A DNA stretch of 64,000 nt. Origin: JAAFIW01 sp031414805 (lineage in GTDB: Bacteria > Pseudomonadota > Gammaproteobacteria > Burkholderiales > Burkholderiaceae_C). The position numbers and the translations under genes were made by a program. Below are positions 35,855-44,322 of the stretch, in pieces. The notes below the pieces were generated by a model. It saw nothing but the letters and a program-made list of their open reading frames with translations, did not search any database and was not told the DNA's origin. Numbering within the stretch: the stretch's first letter is position 1; the number at the start of each line of letters is the position of its first letter. The stretch spans positions 25,396 through 89,395 of the forward strand of contig JANOQJ010000088.1 of the NCBI GenBank assembly GCA_031414805.1, given 5' to 3'.

Positions 35855-37087
35855 ATGCATTCAGCCACGCCAAACCCTAAATACCCATCCTCGTTTCGCG
35901 CGGGCTGCACTGTAGCCGCATTGGCAAGCCTTGTGTTTGCTGTGAGCCCGTCAGGGGCGCAAAACCTGCCGATCTCGCCCTCCCAGCGGGCCACGGCCCA
36001 GCAAGTGGCACAAGCCGGTGTGCCGATTTCCGAGTTGGCGCCCAACGCGCCCGACAGCTACACCGTCAAACCGCGCGACACGCTGTGGGGCATTTCCCGA
36101 CTTTTCCTGAAAAGCCCGTGGCGCTGGCCCGAGTTGTGGGGCATGAACCTGCAGGAAATCCGCAACCCGCACCGCATTTACCCCGGCCAGCAGTTGGTGC
36201 TGGACAAATTGAATGGCCGTGCCACCCTGCGCATGGGCACCGCCCGCACCGACGGCCCGCCGACGGACACCATTAAAGTTTCGCCGCGCACACGCATTCA
36301 GTCGCTGGCAGATTCCTCATTACCCACTCTGCAAAACAACCTGATCGAGCCCTACCTGAACGAGGCGCTGATTGTTGACGAATTGACCTTGCAGCAAGCG
36401 CCACGCATCGTGGCGGCGCAAGACGAACGGGTTTTGCTCACACGCGGTGACCGGGCTTACGTGCGCAGCAGCACCGGTGTGCCGCTCACAGACGAAGTGG
36501 GCAAGCCGTTGGATTTCCGGGTGTTTCGCAATGCCACGCCGCTGAAGGATCCCGTCACCAATGTGGTGCTGGGTTATGAAGCGCAATACTCTGGCAAGGC
36601 TTCGCTGATACGTGGCGAAAGCATTCAAGACGTACAAGGCGCTGACGGAAAAATACAGCCGACGCCGGTGCCCGCCACGATTGACATCGTGGGTGCCAAG
36701 CAGGAAATGCGGATTGGAGACCGCTTGTTGCCGGAACCCGCACGCCAGCTGGTCAGCTACGTGCCGCGCGCACCGGACACCAAAATTTCCGGCAGCATCG
36801 TGTCGGTGTATGGCGACGCCGTGACCAATGCTGCGCAAAGCCAGGTGGTGGTGATCAACCGTGGTGCGGCCGACGGCCTGGAAAGCGGTCATGTGCTGGT
36901 CATCCTGAAAGACGGGCAACGCATGGTGGACAAAACCGAGCAGGGCAAACTGACCGATATCAAGCTGCCGAACGAACGCAATGGCTTGATGATGGTGTTT
37001 CGGACGTTCGACAAACTGTCTTACGCCTTGATTCTGGAAATCACCGACGGCGTCAAAGTCGGCGATCGCATCGCCAGCCCGCGCTGA
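35855..37087 (+). CDS. Secreted LysM-domain protein
   Basis: About 410 residues. A long basic N-terminus followed by CTVAALASLVFAVSPSGAQ is a signal peptide. A LysM domain follows at about residues 70-120: YTVKPRDTLWGISRLFLKSP, WPELWGMNLQEIRNPHRIYP and GQQLVLD. The remaining 280 residues are beta-rich and unassigned. Likely peptidoglycan-associated in the periplasm. ATG 35855 has AAGGA five bases upstream; TTG 35819 with GAGGTG is an alternative adding 12 residues. It is commonly found between def and dprA in related genomes, as here. Confidence 0.9.
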   Translation: MHSATPNPKYPSSFRAGCTVAALASLVFAVSPSGAQNLPISPSQRATAQQVAQAGVPISELAPNAPDSYTVKPRDTLWGISRLFLKSPWRWPELWGMNLQEIRNPHRIYPGQQLVLDKLNGRATLRMGTARTDGPPTDTIKVSPRTRIQSLADSSLPTLQNNLIEPYLNEALIVDELTLQQAPRIVAAQDERVLLTRGDRAYVRSSTGVPLTDEVGKPLDFRVFRNATPLKDPVTNVVLGYEAQYSGKASLIRGESIQDVQGADGKIQPTPVPATIDIVGAKQEMRIGDRLLPEPARQLVSYVPRAPDTKISGSIVSVYGDAVTNAAQSQVVVINRGAADGLESGHVLVILKDGQRMVDKTEQGKLTDIKLPNERNGLMMVFRTFDKLSYALILEITDGVKVGDRIASPR

Positions 37088-37119
37088 ACGAAGTTTTACC
37101 TCTGACATCACAGCTGCCG

Positions 37120-38316
37120 GTGACCGCTTCGGTGTGGGACTCGGATGAACTGGCCGCCTGGTTGCGGCTGTTGCTGACACCGGGCATCGGCAACACCAGT
37201 GCGCGCAGCCTGCTCAAGGCATTCGGCCCGCCGCAAGCTATTTTTGACCAGCCTGTCAGTGCTTTGCGCCAATGCGTCAGCGCGGCGCAGGCAGCTGCAC
37301 TACACACCCCACCGCCCAGCCTGCCCGCGTTACTGCTGTCCACAACGCAGTGGCTAGCAGACTCGCAAGCGGAAGGCGCCAGCCCGCCACCTATTCGCCG
37401 CTTGCTCACGCTGGCCGACGCGAACTACCCCTCGGCACTGCTGGAAATGGACGACCCGCCATTGCTGTTGTACACGCTAGGAGCGGGCACCTTTGTCACC
37501 ACGCTGCCAATGCGGGCCATCGCCGTGGTGGGTAGTCGCAACCCCACACCGCAGGGACTGGTGAATGCCCAGGCGTTTGGGAAAAGCCTTGCGCAAGCGG
37601 GCCTGACCGTGATTTCCGGTCTGGCACTCGGCATCGACGGGGCGGCACACGAAGGTGCGCTGCAGGGCGCGGCAGACGGCCAGTTGTCCACCGTTGCCGT
37701 GGTGGGCACCGGGCTGGACCGCGTCTACCCCAAACAGCACCTGGCGCTGGCGCGGCGCATTGCGCAGCAAGGTTTGCTGATCAGCGAGTATCCCTTGGGC
37801 ACACCCCCCTTGCCTGCCAATTTCCCCAAGCGCAACCGCATCATTGCGGCGCTGAGTTCGGGCACGCTGGTGGTCGAAGCAGCGCTCAAATCAGGCTCAT
37901 TGATCACGGCGCGTCAGGCACTGGAGCAAGGCAAAGAGGTGTTTGCGATTCCGGGCTCCATCCACACCACACAGGCGCGCGGTTGCCATTGGTTGATACG
38001 CCAGGGAGCCAAACTGGTGGAGTCGGCGCAGGACGTACTGGAAGAGCTTCGAATCCCCGCTCCGGCCTTAGACACTCCTGATTTAATAGCTGCTCAAGCA
38101 ATATTCACAAGGGCTGCAGCGTCAAATGAGTCTAAACCAGGACGATCGAACAGTCTGTTAAGCGATTTGGGTTATGACCCCATCACCCTGGACGCCTTGA
38201 TGAACCGCACGGGTCAGGACGCTGCGACGCTGCAAGCGCACCTGTTGGAGTTGGAACTGGAAGGCTTGGTGGCGCGCATGCCCGGCGGCCAGTTTCAGCG
38301 CATTGCGAGCGCCTGA
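37120..38316 (+). CDS. dprA: DNA-processing protein DprA (Smf)
   Basis: Loads RecA on incoming single-stranded DNA in natural transformation. 398 residues starting at GTG 37120. SAM-like N-terminal helices (WLRLLLTPGIGNTSARSLL) precede the Rossmann-like domain: IAVVGSRNPTPQGLVNAQAF, VISGLALGIDGAAHEGAL, VVGTGLDRVYP, FPKRNRIIAALS and VVEAALKSGSLITARQALE. A C-terminal winged-helix follows (LDALMNRTGQDAATLQAHL). The linker before it, about residues 321-333 (DLIAAQAIFTRAA), is a read-through copy of the dispersed repeat. Confidence 0.95.
   Translation: MTASVWDSDELAAWLRLLLTPGIGNTSARSLLKAFGPPQAIFDQPVSALRQCVSAAQAAALHTPPPSLPALLLSTTQWLADSQAEGASPPPIRRLLTLADANYPSALLEMDDPPLLLYTLGAGTFVTTLPMRAIAVVGSRNPTPQGLVNAQAFGKSLAQAGLTVISGLALGIDGAAHEGALQGAADGQLSTVAVVGTGLDRVYPKQHLALARRIAQQGLLISEYPLGTPPLPANFPKRNRIIAALSSGTLVVEAALKSGSLITARQALEQGKEVFAIPGSIHTTQARGCHWLIRQGAKLVESAQDVLEELRIPAPALDTPDLIAAQAIFTRAAASNESKPGRSNSLLSDLGYDPITLDALMNRTGQDAATLQAHLLELELEGLVARMPGGQFQRIASA
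38077..38132 (+). repeat. Dispersed repeat copy, forward, inside dprA
   Basis: Copy in the linker of dprA: TGATTTAATAGCTGCTCAAG, ATTCACAAGGGCTG. In the reading frame used here the usual core TTGAGC would give a TGA stop; the copy has TCAAGC instead, so the frame stays open. Confidence 0.88.
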
Positions 38317-38322
38317 AATAAA

Positions 38323-38455
38323 GCCCCCGCGCTTGCCACTTCGTGTGCTGCGCTGCCCCCCGAGGGGGAGCGTTTCGCCTTGGGGCGGCCCAGCGGCGAA
38401 ACAAGTGCCCCCGCGCTTGCCACTTCGTGTGCTGCGCTGCCCCCCCGAGGGGGAG
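38323..38455 (+). repeat. Tandem GC-rich repeat, two copies with 84-base period
   Basis: Two nearly identical units start at 38323 and 38407, each with GCCCCCGCGCTTGCCACTTC then GTGTGCTGCGCTGCCCCC and the hairpin CCCCCGAGGGGG. They fill the gap between the convergent dprA and DUF1631 genes and may act as a bidirectional terminator, although no poly-T follows. Confidence 0.88.
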
Positions 38456-38474
38456 GCGGCGAAACCGAGCTCAA

Positions 38475-40937
38475 TTAACCCAACAGACGTTCCGGGTTGG
38501 CTTCCAGCTTGGCCATCGCATCACGCGTCGCGCGTACCGTGAGTAACTCTTCCTCGGCGGGAAGCAACAGTCCGGCTTGCAGATAGGCGGCCAGGCGGCG
38601 CGCTTGAATCAGGTAGCTGCGGCCATCGCTGGAGGCAAACAGGTGCAGCTGCTTGCGATCGCTGCGCCACGCGTATTGAACCTGGATAACCTTTGCGCTG
38701 TGGTCCAGCGTGAACCAGTTGCCTTGCTGCAACTCGCCGGCCCAGGCCATCATGGCCGCGCTCGGGTTAGAGCCGCCATCTGCCACGACTTCAATCATGG
38801 AAGCATCAATACCCAAAATCAGCTCAATGCTGTCTTGATCCAGTGGCAAATCACCGGCTGGGTCGTCGCTGATGAAATCTTCCAGATTGGCCAGGCGATT
38901 GGCCATGGCGTCAATCTGGGCGCGTGGCACGGCTTCGGTTTTGGACTGGAAGGCGTCTGCCAGCACCTCACCAATCGTCTTGATGTGTGCCTCTTGGGCG
39001 GGGGCTTGCACGCCCAGCAAGCTCATGCCCTGACGCAACCGCTGCAATAAATTGGGCAAGTCTTGAATCACCCGCGTACGGTCGTCGCGGTTGGGTTTGG
39101 CGCTCGCCGCCCACAGCAAATCGGTTGCCGACTTCTTGAGCATCAAGGTGTCGGCATGCTGTGCGCCATTTTTCACAGCGGCTATCGCCAGCACTTCAGC
39201 CCAGACTTTGAATAGAAACTCCCGCAACTCGTCGCGCACCGGCATGTCGTTGAGCATTTTGCGCATTTCGATGGTGTATTGAATCGCCATCGTTTCCTTT
39301 TGCTCAACCTGCTGCGCTACGCTGACCAATCGCTGCGTATTGCCTTTTTCAGTCAGGAATTTGGCAAGGAATTTTTGGAACTCGTCATACACCAATTGAT
39401 AAACACGTCGCCCCGTTTCCGGGTATTGCTCGATGACCTGCACAACCCGCTTGATTTCAACTTCAAGCGCGCTGCCATTGATCGCGCTAGCGTCAAAGCC
39501 CATCACACACGAGCCCATACGGTCAATCAGTTGGCGCGCTGGGTGCTGCAAGGTGCCAAAAAACTCGGGTTCAGCCAGGGCGACCCGCAGCACGGGCATC
39601 TGCAGCCTGGCAAACCACACGCGCATGGCTGGCGGAATACGCTCTTCTGCCAGGATGGCCTGAAACATCAAGGCCACGATTTCGATGGTGGCCTTCTCAC
39701 TGGCGGTGGATGCCTTCTTCTTCAGCTCGGCGCTGCGCTGGCGCACCGCCACCACCGCATGCTCGACATCCCCCGTGTCATACCCTATCTGCGCGCCACC
39801 TTGCATGCTGATCGCTGTAGTCGAACCACCGCTGTGCTGGTGTTGCGTGGCTTGATGTTGCGTGACCTGGTGTTGGGTCAAAGCAGCAGCGAGCGCCGGG
39901 GAGGGGCGGGTGGGCGCCGTCAGTCCGTCAAATCCTGCCACTCGGTCCGTCAGCATGCGCCGCAGCTGCCCCAAAATTCCCTGGGCGCGTTGGCGAGCAC
40001 GCCCCAGCGGCGTCCCCGCTGTCAGCATGCGGGTTTCCTCCTCGTGGTACGCAGCCGCACGTGCGCTGGCGCGGCCCGCGCCAGCTTGCATTTGCGGGGC
40101 GGTCTGCCCGGGGCGACCCGGTGGACTGCGTCCTAACCCACTCTGGGGCATGTACTCGGGGATGGGCATGGTTCCACGCCCACTAGAACCATAGCCACTG
40201 CTGTTCGGTTGCCCTTGGGCAGGTGACTGATTGGCACTTTCGGGCTTGGTTTGCGCCCCGCTCGCACCGCCCGCAGTGTTTGCACCGGGCGTGCGTTTGA
40301 CCATATTGCGCAAATCGACCTCGGGCATCACGCCGGCCTTGATCAGGATCTGATTGACCTGCTGATAGCCCTCCAGCGTACGCTTGACCACCTGCTGTTG
40401 AATAACGTCCTTAGCCAGTTCCCACGCTAATGGCGGCAGTTGGCTGGCAGTCCACTGGTCCACCAGCACCTGCGCCACCACTTCGGGGCGAAGCACGTCG
40501 GTGATGGCCCACTCCTGACCACCCTCCAGCTCCTGCATGCGCAGCTTGAGGTCGTTGAGCTCCCAGCTCGATTTATCCTGGATCACCTGGGCCAGACGCG
40601 AGGCCAGGATCTTTTTCTCCACAATGTCGTCGCCGATCAACGAGAGGCTGGACATGGACAGCTGCGTGCGGGCGCTGGCCGACGGCGAAACCAGCGCTCG
40701 CCGCAAAGCGGCCGGCGTGGCCCGAACCCATGCGCCGCGTTGCTTTTCATAGGCCATCAGCGCATCGCGCCGCTCGTGCATATCTCTGGTGCTGGTGCCC
40801 TGATCCATGGCCTCGGCGAGCCGGGTACGTGTCGCGTCCGAGAGCGGCACCATCATGCCTTCCAGGTAGGCAACGAAATGCTCACGGACCCGCGCTGCGA
40901 GTAACGCGCCTGCTGAACGTGGTGACTCCGTGGACAT
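38475..40937 (-). CDS. DUF1631 family protein
   Basis: 820 residues, cytosolic, mostly helical. Family-like segments: VREHFVAYLEGMMVPLSDA near the N-terminus, RALVSPSASARTQLSMSSLS, EIVALMFQAILAEERIPPAM, RVWFARLQMPVLRVALAEPE and the C-terminal WFTLDHSAKVIQVQYAWRS. The last segment resembles a PilZ-like barrel, so binding of c-di-GMP or another ligand is conceivable but unproven. The middle (about 220-390) is low-complexity, Gly/Pro/Gln/Ser-rich, with a small repeat TQHQVTQHQATQHQ. It is downstream of secF by eight bases. Confidence 0.85.
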   Translation of the reverse strand: MSTESPRSAGALLAARVREHFVAYLEGMMVPLSDATRTRLAEAMDQGTSTRDMHERRDALMAYEKQRGAWVRATPAALRRALVSPSASARTQLSMSSLSLIGDDIVEKKILASRLAQVIQDKSSWELNDLKLRMQELEGGQEWAITDVLRPEVVAQVLVDQWTASQLPPLAWELAKDVIQQQVVKRTLEGYQQVNQILIKAGVMPEVDLRNMVKRTPGANTAGGASGAQTKPESANQSPAQGQPNSSGYGSSGRGTMPIPEYMPQSGLGRSPPGRPGQTAPQMQAGAGRASARAAAYHEEETRMLTAGTPLGRARQRAQGILGQLRRMLTDRVAGFDGLTAPTRPSPALAAALTQHQVTQHQATQHQHSGGSTTAISMQGGAQIGYDTGDVEHAVVAVRQRSAELKKKASTASEKATIEIVALMFQAILAEERIPPAMRVWFARLQMPVLRVALAEPEFFGTLQHPARQLIDRMGSCVMGFDASAINGSALEVEIKRVVQVIEQYPETGRRVYQLVYDEFQKFLAKFLTEKGNTQRLVSVAQQVEQKETMAIQYTIEMRKMLNDMPVRDELREFLFKVWAEVLAIAAVKNGAQHADTLMLKKSATDLLWAASAKPNRDDRTRVIQDLPNLLQRLRQGMSLLGVQAPAQEAHIKTIGEVLADAFQSKTEAVPRAQIDAMANRLANLEDFISDDPAGDLPLDQDSIELILGIDASMIEVVADGGSNPSAAMMAWAGELQQGNWFTLDHSAKVIQVQYAWRSDRKQLHLFASSDGRSYLIQARRLAAYLQAGLLLPAEEELLTVRATRDAMAKLEANPERLLG

Positions 40938-40945
40938 GCGTGCGA

Positions 40946-41905
40946 TTACACCGTAGCACCCGCGTTCGGGTCATTGGGGTCTTCATCTTTTCGCGTGGGA
41001 CCGGCAGATTTAACCAGGTCTTCACGCTTGATACCCAGCCACATGGCAATCGCAGCCGCCACAAAAACAGAGGAGTAGATGCCGAACAAGATACCAATGG
41101 TCAACGCCAGCGCGAAATAGTGCAACGTGGGACCGCCGAATACCAACATCGATAACACCATGATTTGCGTCGATCCGTGGGTGATGATGGTGCGGCTGAT
41201 CGTGGAAGTGATGGCGTTGTCGATGATTTCTTCGGTATTCATCTTGCGGTAACGGCGAAAATTTTCACGGATTCGATCAAAAATCACCACGGATTCGTTG
41301 ACGGAGTAGCCCAGTACTGCGAGCACCGCAGCCAGAACTGCTAGAGAAAACTCCCACTGGAAGAACGCAAAAAACCCAAGAATGATGATCACATCGTGCA
41401 GGTTGGCGATGATGGCCGCCACTGAAAACTTCCACTCGAAGCGGAAGGCCAGATAAATCATGATGCCGACGATCACGAAAGCTAGCGCCTTCAGACCATC
41501 GACCGCCAACTCGTCGCCGACGGATGGGCCTACAAACTCGCTGCGTCGTAGAGTGACATCCGGACTTCCCGCCTTTAGCGCAGTCATGACTGCTTCGCTT
41601 TGCTGCGCGGAGGTCACGCCCTTTTGTACAGGTAAACGAATCAGCACATCGCGGGCGGTGCCAAAAGTCTGCACTTGCACATCTGTAAAGCCCAAGCCAG
41701 CCACCGTGCCACGCACCTTTTCTAGCTCTGCCGACTGGGTGTAGTTGACCTCCATCAGCGTTCCGCCAGTGAATTCCACTGACAAATGCAGACCGCGGGA
41801 AAACAAAAAGAACACAGCGGCTGCAAACGTCAGGAACGACACCACGTTGAACCACAGGGCATGCCGCATAAACGGAATGTCGCGTTTGATTTTGAAAAAT
41901 TCCAT
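40946..41905 (-). CDS. secF: Protein translocase subunit SecF
   Basis: RND-type SecDF subunit that uses the proton gradient to pull proteins across the inner membrane. About 319 residues with six membrane helices. Features: a first helix after IKRDIPFMRHALWFNVVSF, SVEFTGGTLMEVNY, and the conserved block VLGYSVNESVVIFDRIRENF with the charged residues of helix 4. ATG 41905 (MEFFKIKRD) is chosen; a longer form would overlap secD. Operon yajC-secD-secF. Confidence 0.96.
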   Translation of the reverse strand: MEFFKIKRDIPFMRHALWFNVVSFLTFAAAVFFLFSRGLHLSVEFTGGTLMEVNYTQSAELEKVRGTVAGLGFTDVQVQTFGTARDVLIRLPVQKGVTSAQQSEAVMTALKAGSPDVTLRRSEFVGPSVGDELAVDGLKALAFVIVGIMIYLAFRFEWKFSVAAIIANLHDVIIILGFFAFFQWEFSLAVLAAVLAVLGYSVNESVVIFDRIRENFRRYRKMNTEEIIDNAITSTISRTIITHGSTQIMVLSMLVFGGPTLHYFALALTIGILFGIYSSVFVAAAIAMWLGIKREDLVKSAGPTRKDEDPNDPNAGATV

Positions 41906-41915
41906 TTTTTTCCTG

Positions 41916-43796
41916 TCAGTCGGCTTGCGCCAATGCCGGTTGGCCGTCCGGGCGCCATACCGTACCAATCGACACGCTCTTGAGTTTCTTTTGCCGGCCG
42001 TACCACAGGTTGACCAGTCCGCGTGAAAAGAACACGGCCGAGAACATGGAGGTCAGAATGCCCAGGCAATGCACCACCGCAAAGCCACGCACGGCACCGG
42101 AGCCAAAGGCCAGCAAGGCCAGGCCCGCAATCAGGGTGGTGATGTTGGAGTCCAGAATCGTTGCCCAGGCCCGGTCATACCCGGTGTGAATCGCAGCCTG
42201 CGGTGCTGCCCCGTTGCGCAACTCTTCCCGCACCCGCTCGTTGATCAAGACGTTCGCGTCAATGGCCATTCCCAGCACCAGCGCAATCGCGGCCATTCCC
42301 GGCAGTGTCAGCGTTGCCTGCAACATTGACAACACCGCCACCAGGAGCAACAAGTTAAAGCCCAAAGCTATGCTGGAGAACATACCAAACAGCATGTAGT
42401 ACAGGCACATGAACACGGCCACTGCCAGAAAACCGTAGCTCACACTGCGAAAGCCTTTGTCGATGTTTTCAGCGCCCAGGCTGGGACCAATCACCCGCTC
42501 TTCAATGATTTCCATCGGCGCGGCCAGGGAGCCTGCGCGCAGCAGCAGGGCCAGATCGTTGGCCTCGCTCACCGTCATGGAGCCAGAGATTTGAAAACGG
42601 TTGCCCAGTTCGCTTTGAATCACCGGGGCGGTCAAGACTTCGGCTTTTTTCTTCTCGATCAGCAAAATCGCCATACGCTTTTTGATGTTTTCGCGGCTGG
42701 TATCACGCATGATGCGACCACCCTTGGCATCCACCGTCAGGTCGACCTTGGGCTGCTGGGTTTGTGAGTCAAAGCCGGGTTGGGCATCCGAGAGACTGTC
42801 GCCGGTCAGGATGATCTGTTTTTTCACAATCACCGGGCGGCCGTCGCGCTCCAGAAAACGCTCCGAGCCAAACGGCACCGGACCGCGGCCACTTTCCGCC
42901 TCGCGGCCCTCACTGCTTTCGTCGACCAGACGCATCTCCAGCGTCGCGGTACGACCAATGATGTCTTTCACTTTGGCGGGGTCTTGAATGCCCGGCAATT
43001 GAATGACGATGCGATCCGCGCCCTGCTGTTGAATCACCGGCTCGGCCACGCCCAGTTCATTGATGCGGTTGTGCAGGGTTGTGATGTTTTGCTTGAGTGA
43101 CTGCTCTTGCAGCAAGCGAGCCGACTCGGGCTTGATGGTGAGCTTCAGGCGGAAGTCTTCCTGGCCTGGCACCTCCACGGCTTGCAGATCAGCAAACTGG
43201 TCGCTCACCAGGTTGCGGATTGCGTTACGGGTGGTGGCGTCTTTGGCGCGGACCTCGATGCTTTGCCCGTCGGTGCTCAAGCCACCATGGCGGATGTTTT
43301 TCTCGCGCAAGGCACTGCGCAAATCACCTTCAAACGTTCGCACCCGCTTGACCAGCGCAGCCGACAAATCCACCTGCATCACGATGTGTACGCCGCCGCG
43401 CAAGTCCAAACCCAGGTACATGGGGAACGCATGCAGCGACGACAACCACTTGGGCGACAGCGACACGAGGTTTAACGCCACAACGTAACGCGCTTCGTCT
43501 TTGTTGGGCACTAACTCCTTTTCGATGGCGTCGCGTGCCCTGCTTTGCGTGTCGGGCGTGTCGAACCGGGCTTTCACGCCGGTGCTGTCCACCGCGACAG
43601 AAACCGGTTTGATGCTGGCGGCGGCCAAGGCCTTTTCGACCCGGGACATGGTTTCTTCATCAACCTTGACGTTCGACTTGATGGCCGAGATTTGCACCGC
43701 CGGTGCTTCACCAAAAAAATTGGGCAGTGTGTACAACGCCCCAATAATCAGCGCAAAAACAATAACGGCGTATTTCCAGACGGGGTATCGATTCAT
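41916..43796 (-). CDS. secD: Protein translocase subunit SecD
   Basis: 626 residues, six membrane helices and a large periplasmic region. Starts MNRYPVWKYAVIVFALIIG, then YLGLDLRGGVHIVMQVD (conserved D1 region), QGADRIVIQLPGIQDPAKVK, the LLLRAGSLAAPMEIIEERVI segment, and the proton-conducting helix motif LVLGMAIDANVLINERVRE. Partner of SecF, with which it is separated by only ten bases. Confidence 0.97.
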   Translation of the reverse strand: MNRYPVWKYAVIVFALIIGALYTLPNFFGEAPAVQISAIKSNVKVDEETMSRVEKALAAASIKPVSVAVDSTGVKARFDTPDTQSRARDAIEKELVPNKDEARYVVALNLVSLSPKWLSSLHAFPMYLGLDLRGGVHIVMQVDLSAALVKRVRTFEGDLRSALREKNIRHGGLSTDGQSIEVRAKDATTRNAIRNLVSDQFADLQAVEVPGQEDFRLKLTIKPESARLLQEQSLKQNITTLHNRINELGVAEPVIQQQGADRIVIQLPGIQDPAKVKDIIGRTATLEMRLVDESSEGREAESGRGPVPFGSERFLERDGRPVIVKKQIILTGDSLSDAQPGFDSQTQQPKVDLTVDAKGGRIMRDTSRENIKKRMAILLIEKKKAEVLTAPVIQSELGNRFQISGSMTVSEANDLALLLRAGSLAAPMEIIEERVIGPSLGAENIDKGFRSVSYGFLAVAVFMCLYYMLFGMFSSIALGFNLLLLVAVLSMLQATLTLPGMAAIALVLGMAIDANVLINERVREELRNGAAPQAAIHTGYDRAWATILDSNITTLIAGLALLAFGSGAVRGFAVVHCLGILTSMFSAVFFSRGLVNLWYGRQKKLKSVSIGTVWRPDGQPALAQAD

Positions 43797-43819
43797 GGTG
43801 GGCGGTGATCCAAAGGGGC

Positions 43820-44152
43820 TTACTTGATGGTGCCTTTGGGCAGCACCTGAACCACGGCACTGCGTTGCACTTGCACTTCGACACTGCCGGCAATTTCCAC
43901 CGACACATACATATCACCCAGCTTGCTGACTTTGCCCAGCATGCCGCCAGAGGTGACGATTTCGTCGCCTTTGGCCAGGGCGTCGATCATGGACCGGTGC
44001 TCTTTCTGGCGCTTCATTTGGGGGCGGATCATCACGAAATACAGCACCACAAACATCAGCACCAGCGGCAACATGCTCATCAAAGACGATTGCATGCCGC
44101 CTTCGGGGGCAGCGGCGGGGGCGGTTTGGGCGTAGGCAGAGGAAATCAACAC
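43820..44152 (-). CDS. yajC: Preprotein translocase subunit YajC
   Basis: About 110 residues; accessory subunit of SecDF. One membrane helix (LPLVLMFVVLYFVMIRPQMK) followed by the typical basic tail QMKRQKEHRSMIDALAKGDE and VTSGGMLGKVSKLGD. GTG 44152 (LISSAYAQTAPAA) has GGAG five bases upstream and is preferred over an ATG at 44194. First gene of the yajC-secD-secF operon. Confidence 0.94.
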   Translation of the reverse strand: MLISSAYAQTAPAAAPEGGMQSSLMSMLPLVLMFVVLYFVMIRPQMKRQKEHRSMIDALAKGDEIVTSGGMLGKVSKLGDMYVSVEIAGSVEVQVQRSAVVQVLPKGTIK

Positions 44153-44262
44153 GGACACTCCAGGCAGGCAGGGCTGCGAACAGACACACAACAATGAGCC
44201 GCGGATTGTATGCGTCGCATCGCCCGCCGACGCGATTACATGAAGTCACAACAAACCACATG

Positions 44263-44321
44263 TTGCTATTATTTATATAGCTGTTTGAGCAGTTTCCACA
44301 AGGGCTGAAGGCACTTTTAGC
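44263..44321 (+). repeat. Dispersed repeat copy, forward
   Basis: Copy between yajC and the oxidoreductase gene: TTGCTATTATTTATATAGCT, GTTTGAGCAGTTT and CACAAGGGCTGAAGGC. Its end abuts the stop codon of the oxidoreductase (44323). Confidence 0.9.
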
Positions 44322-44322
44322 C

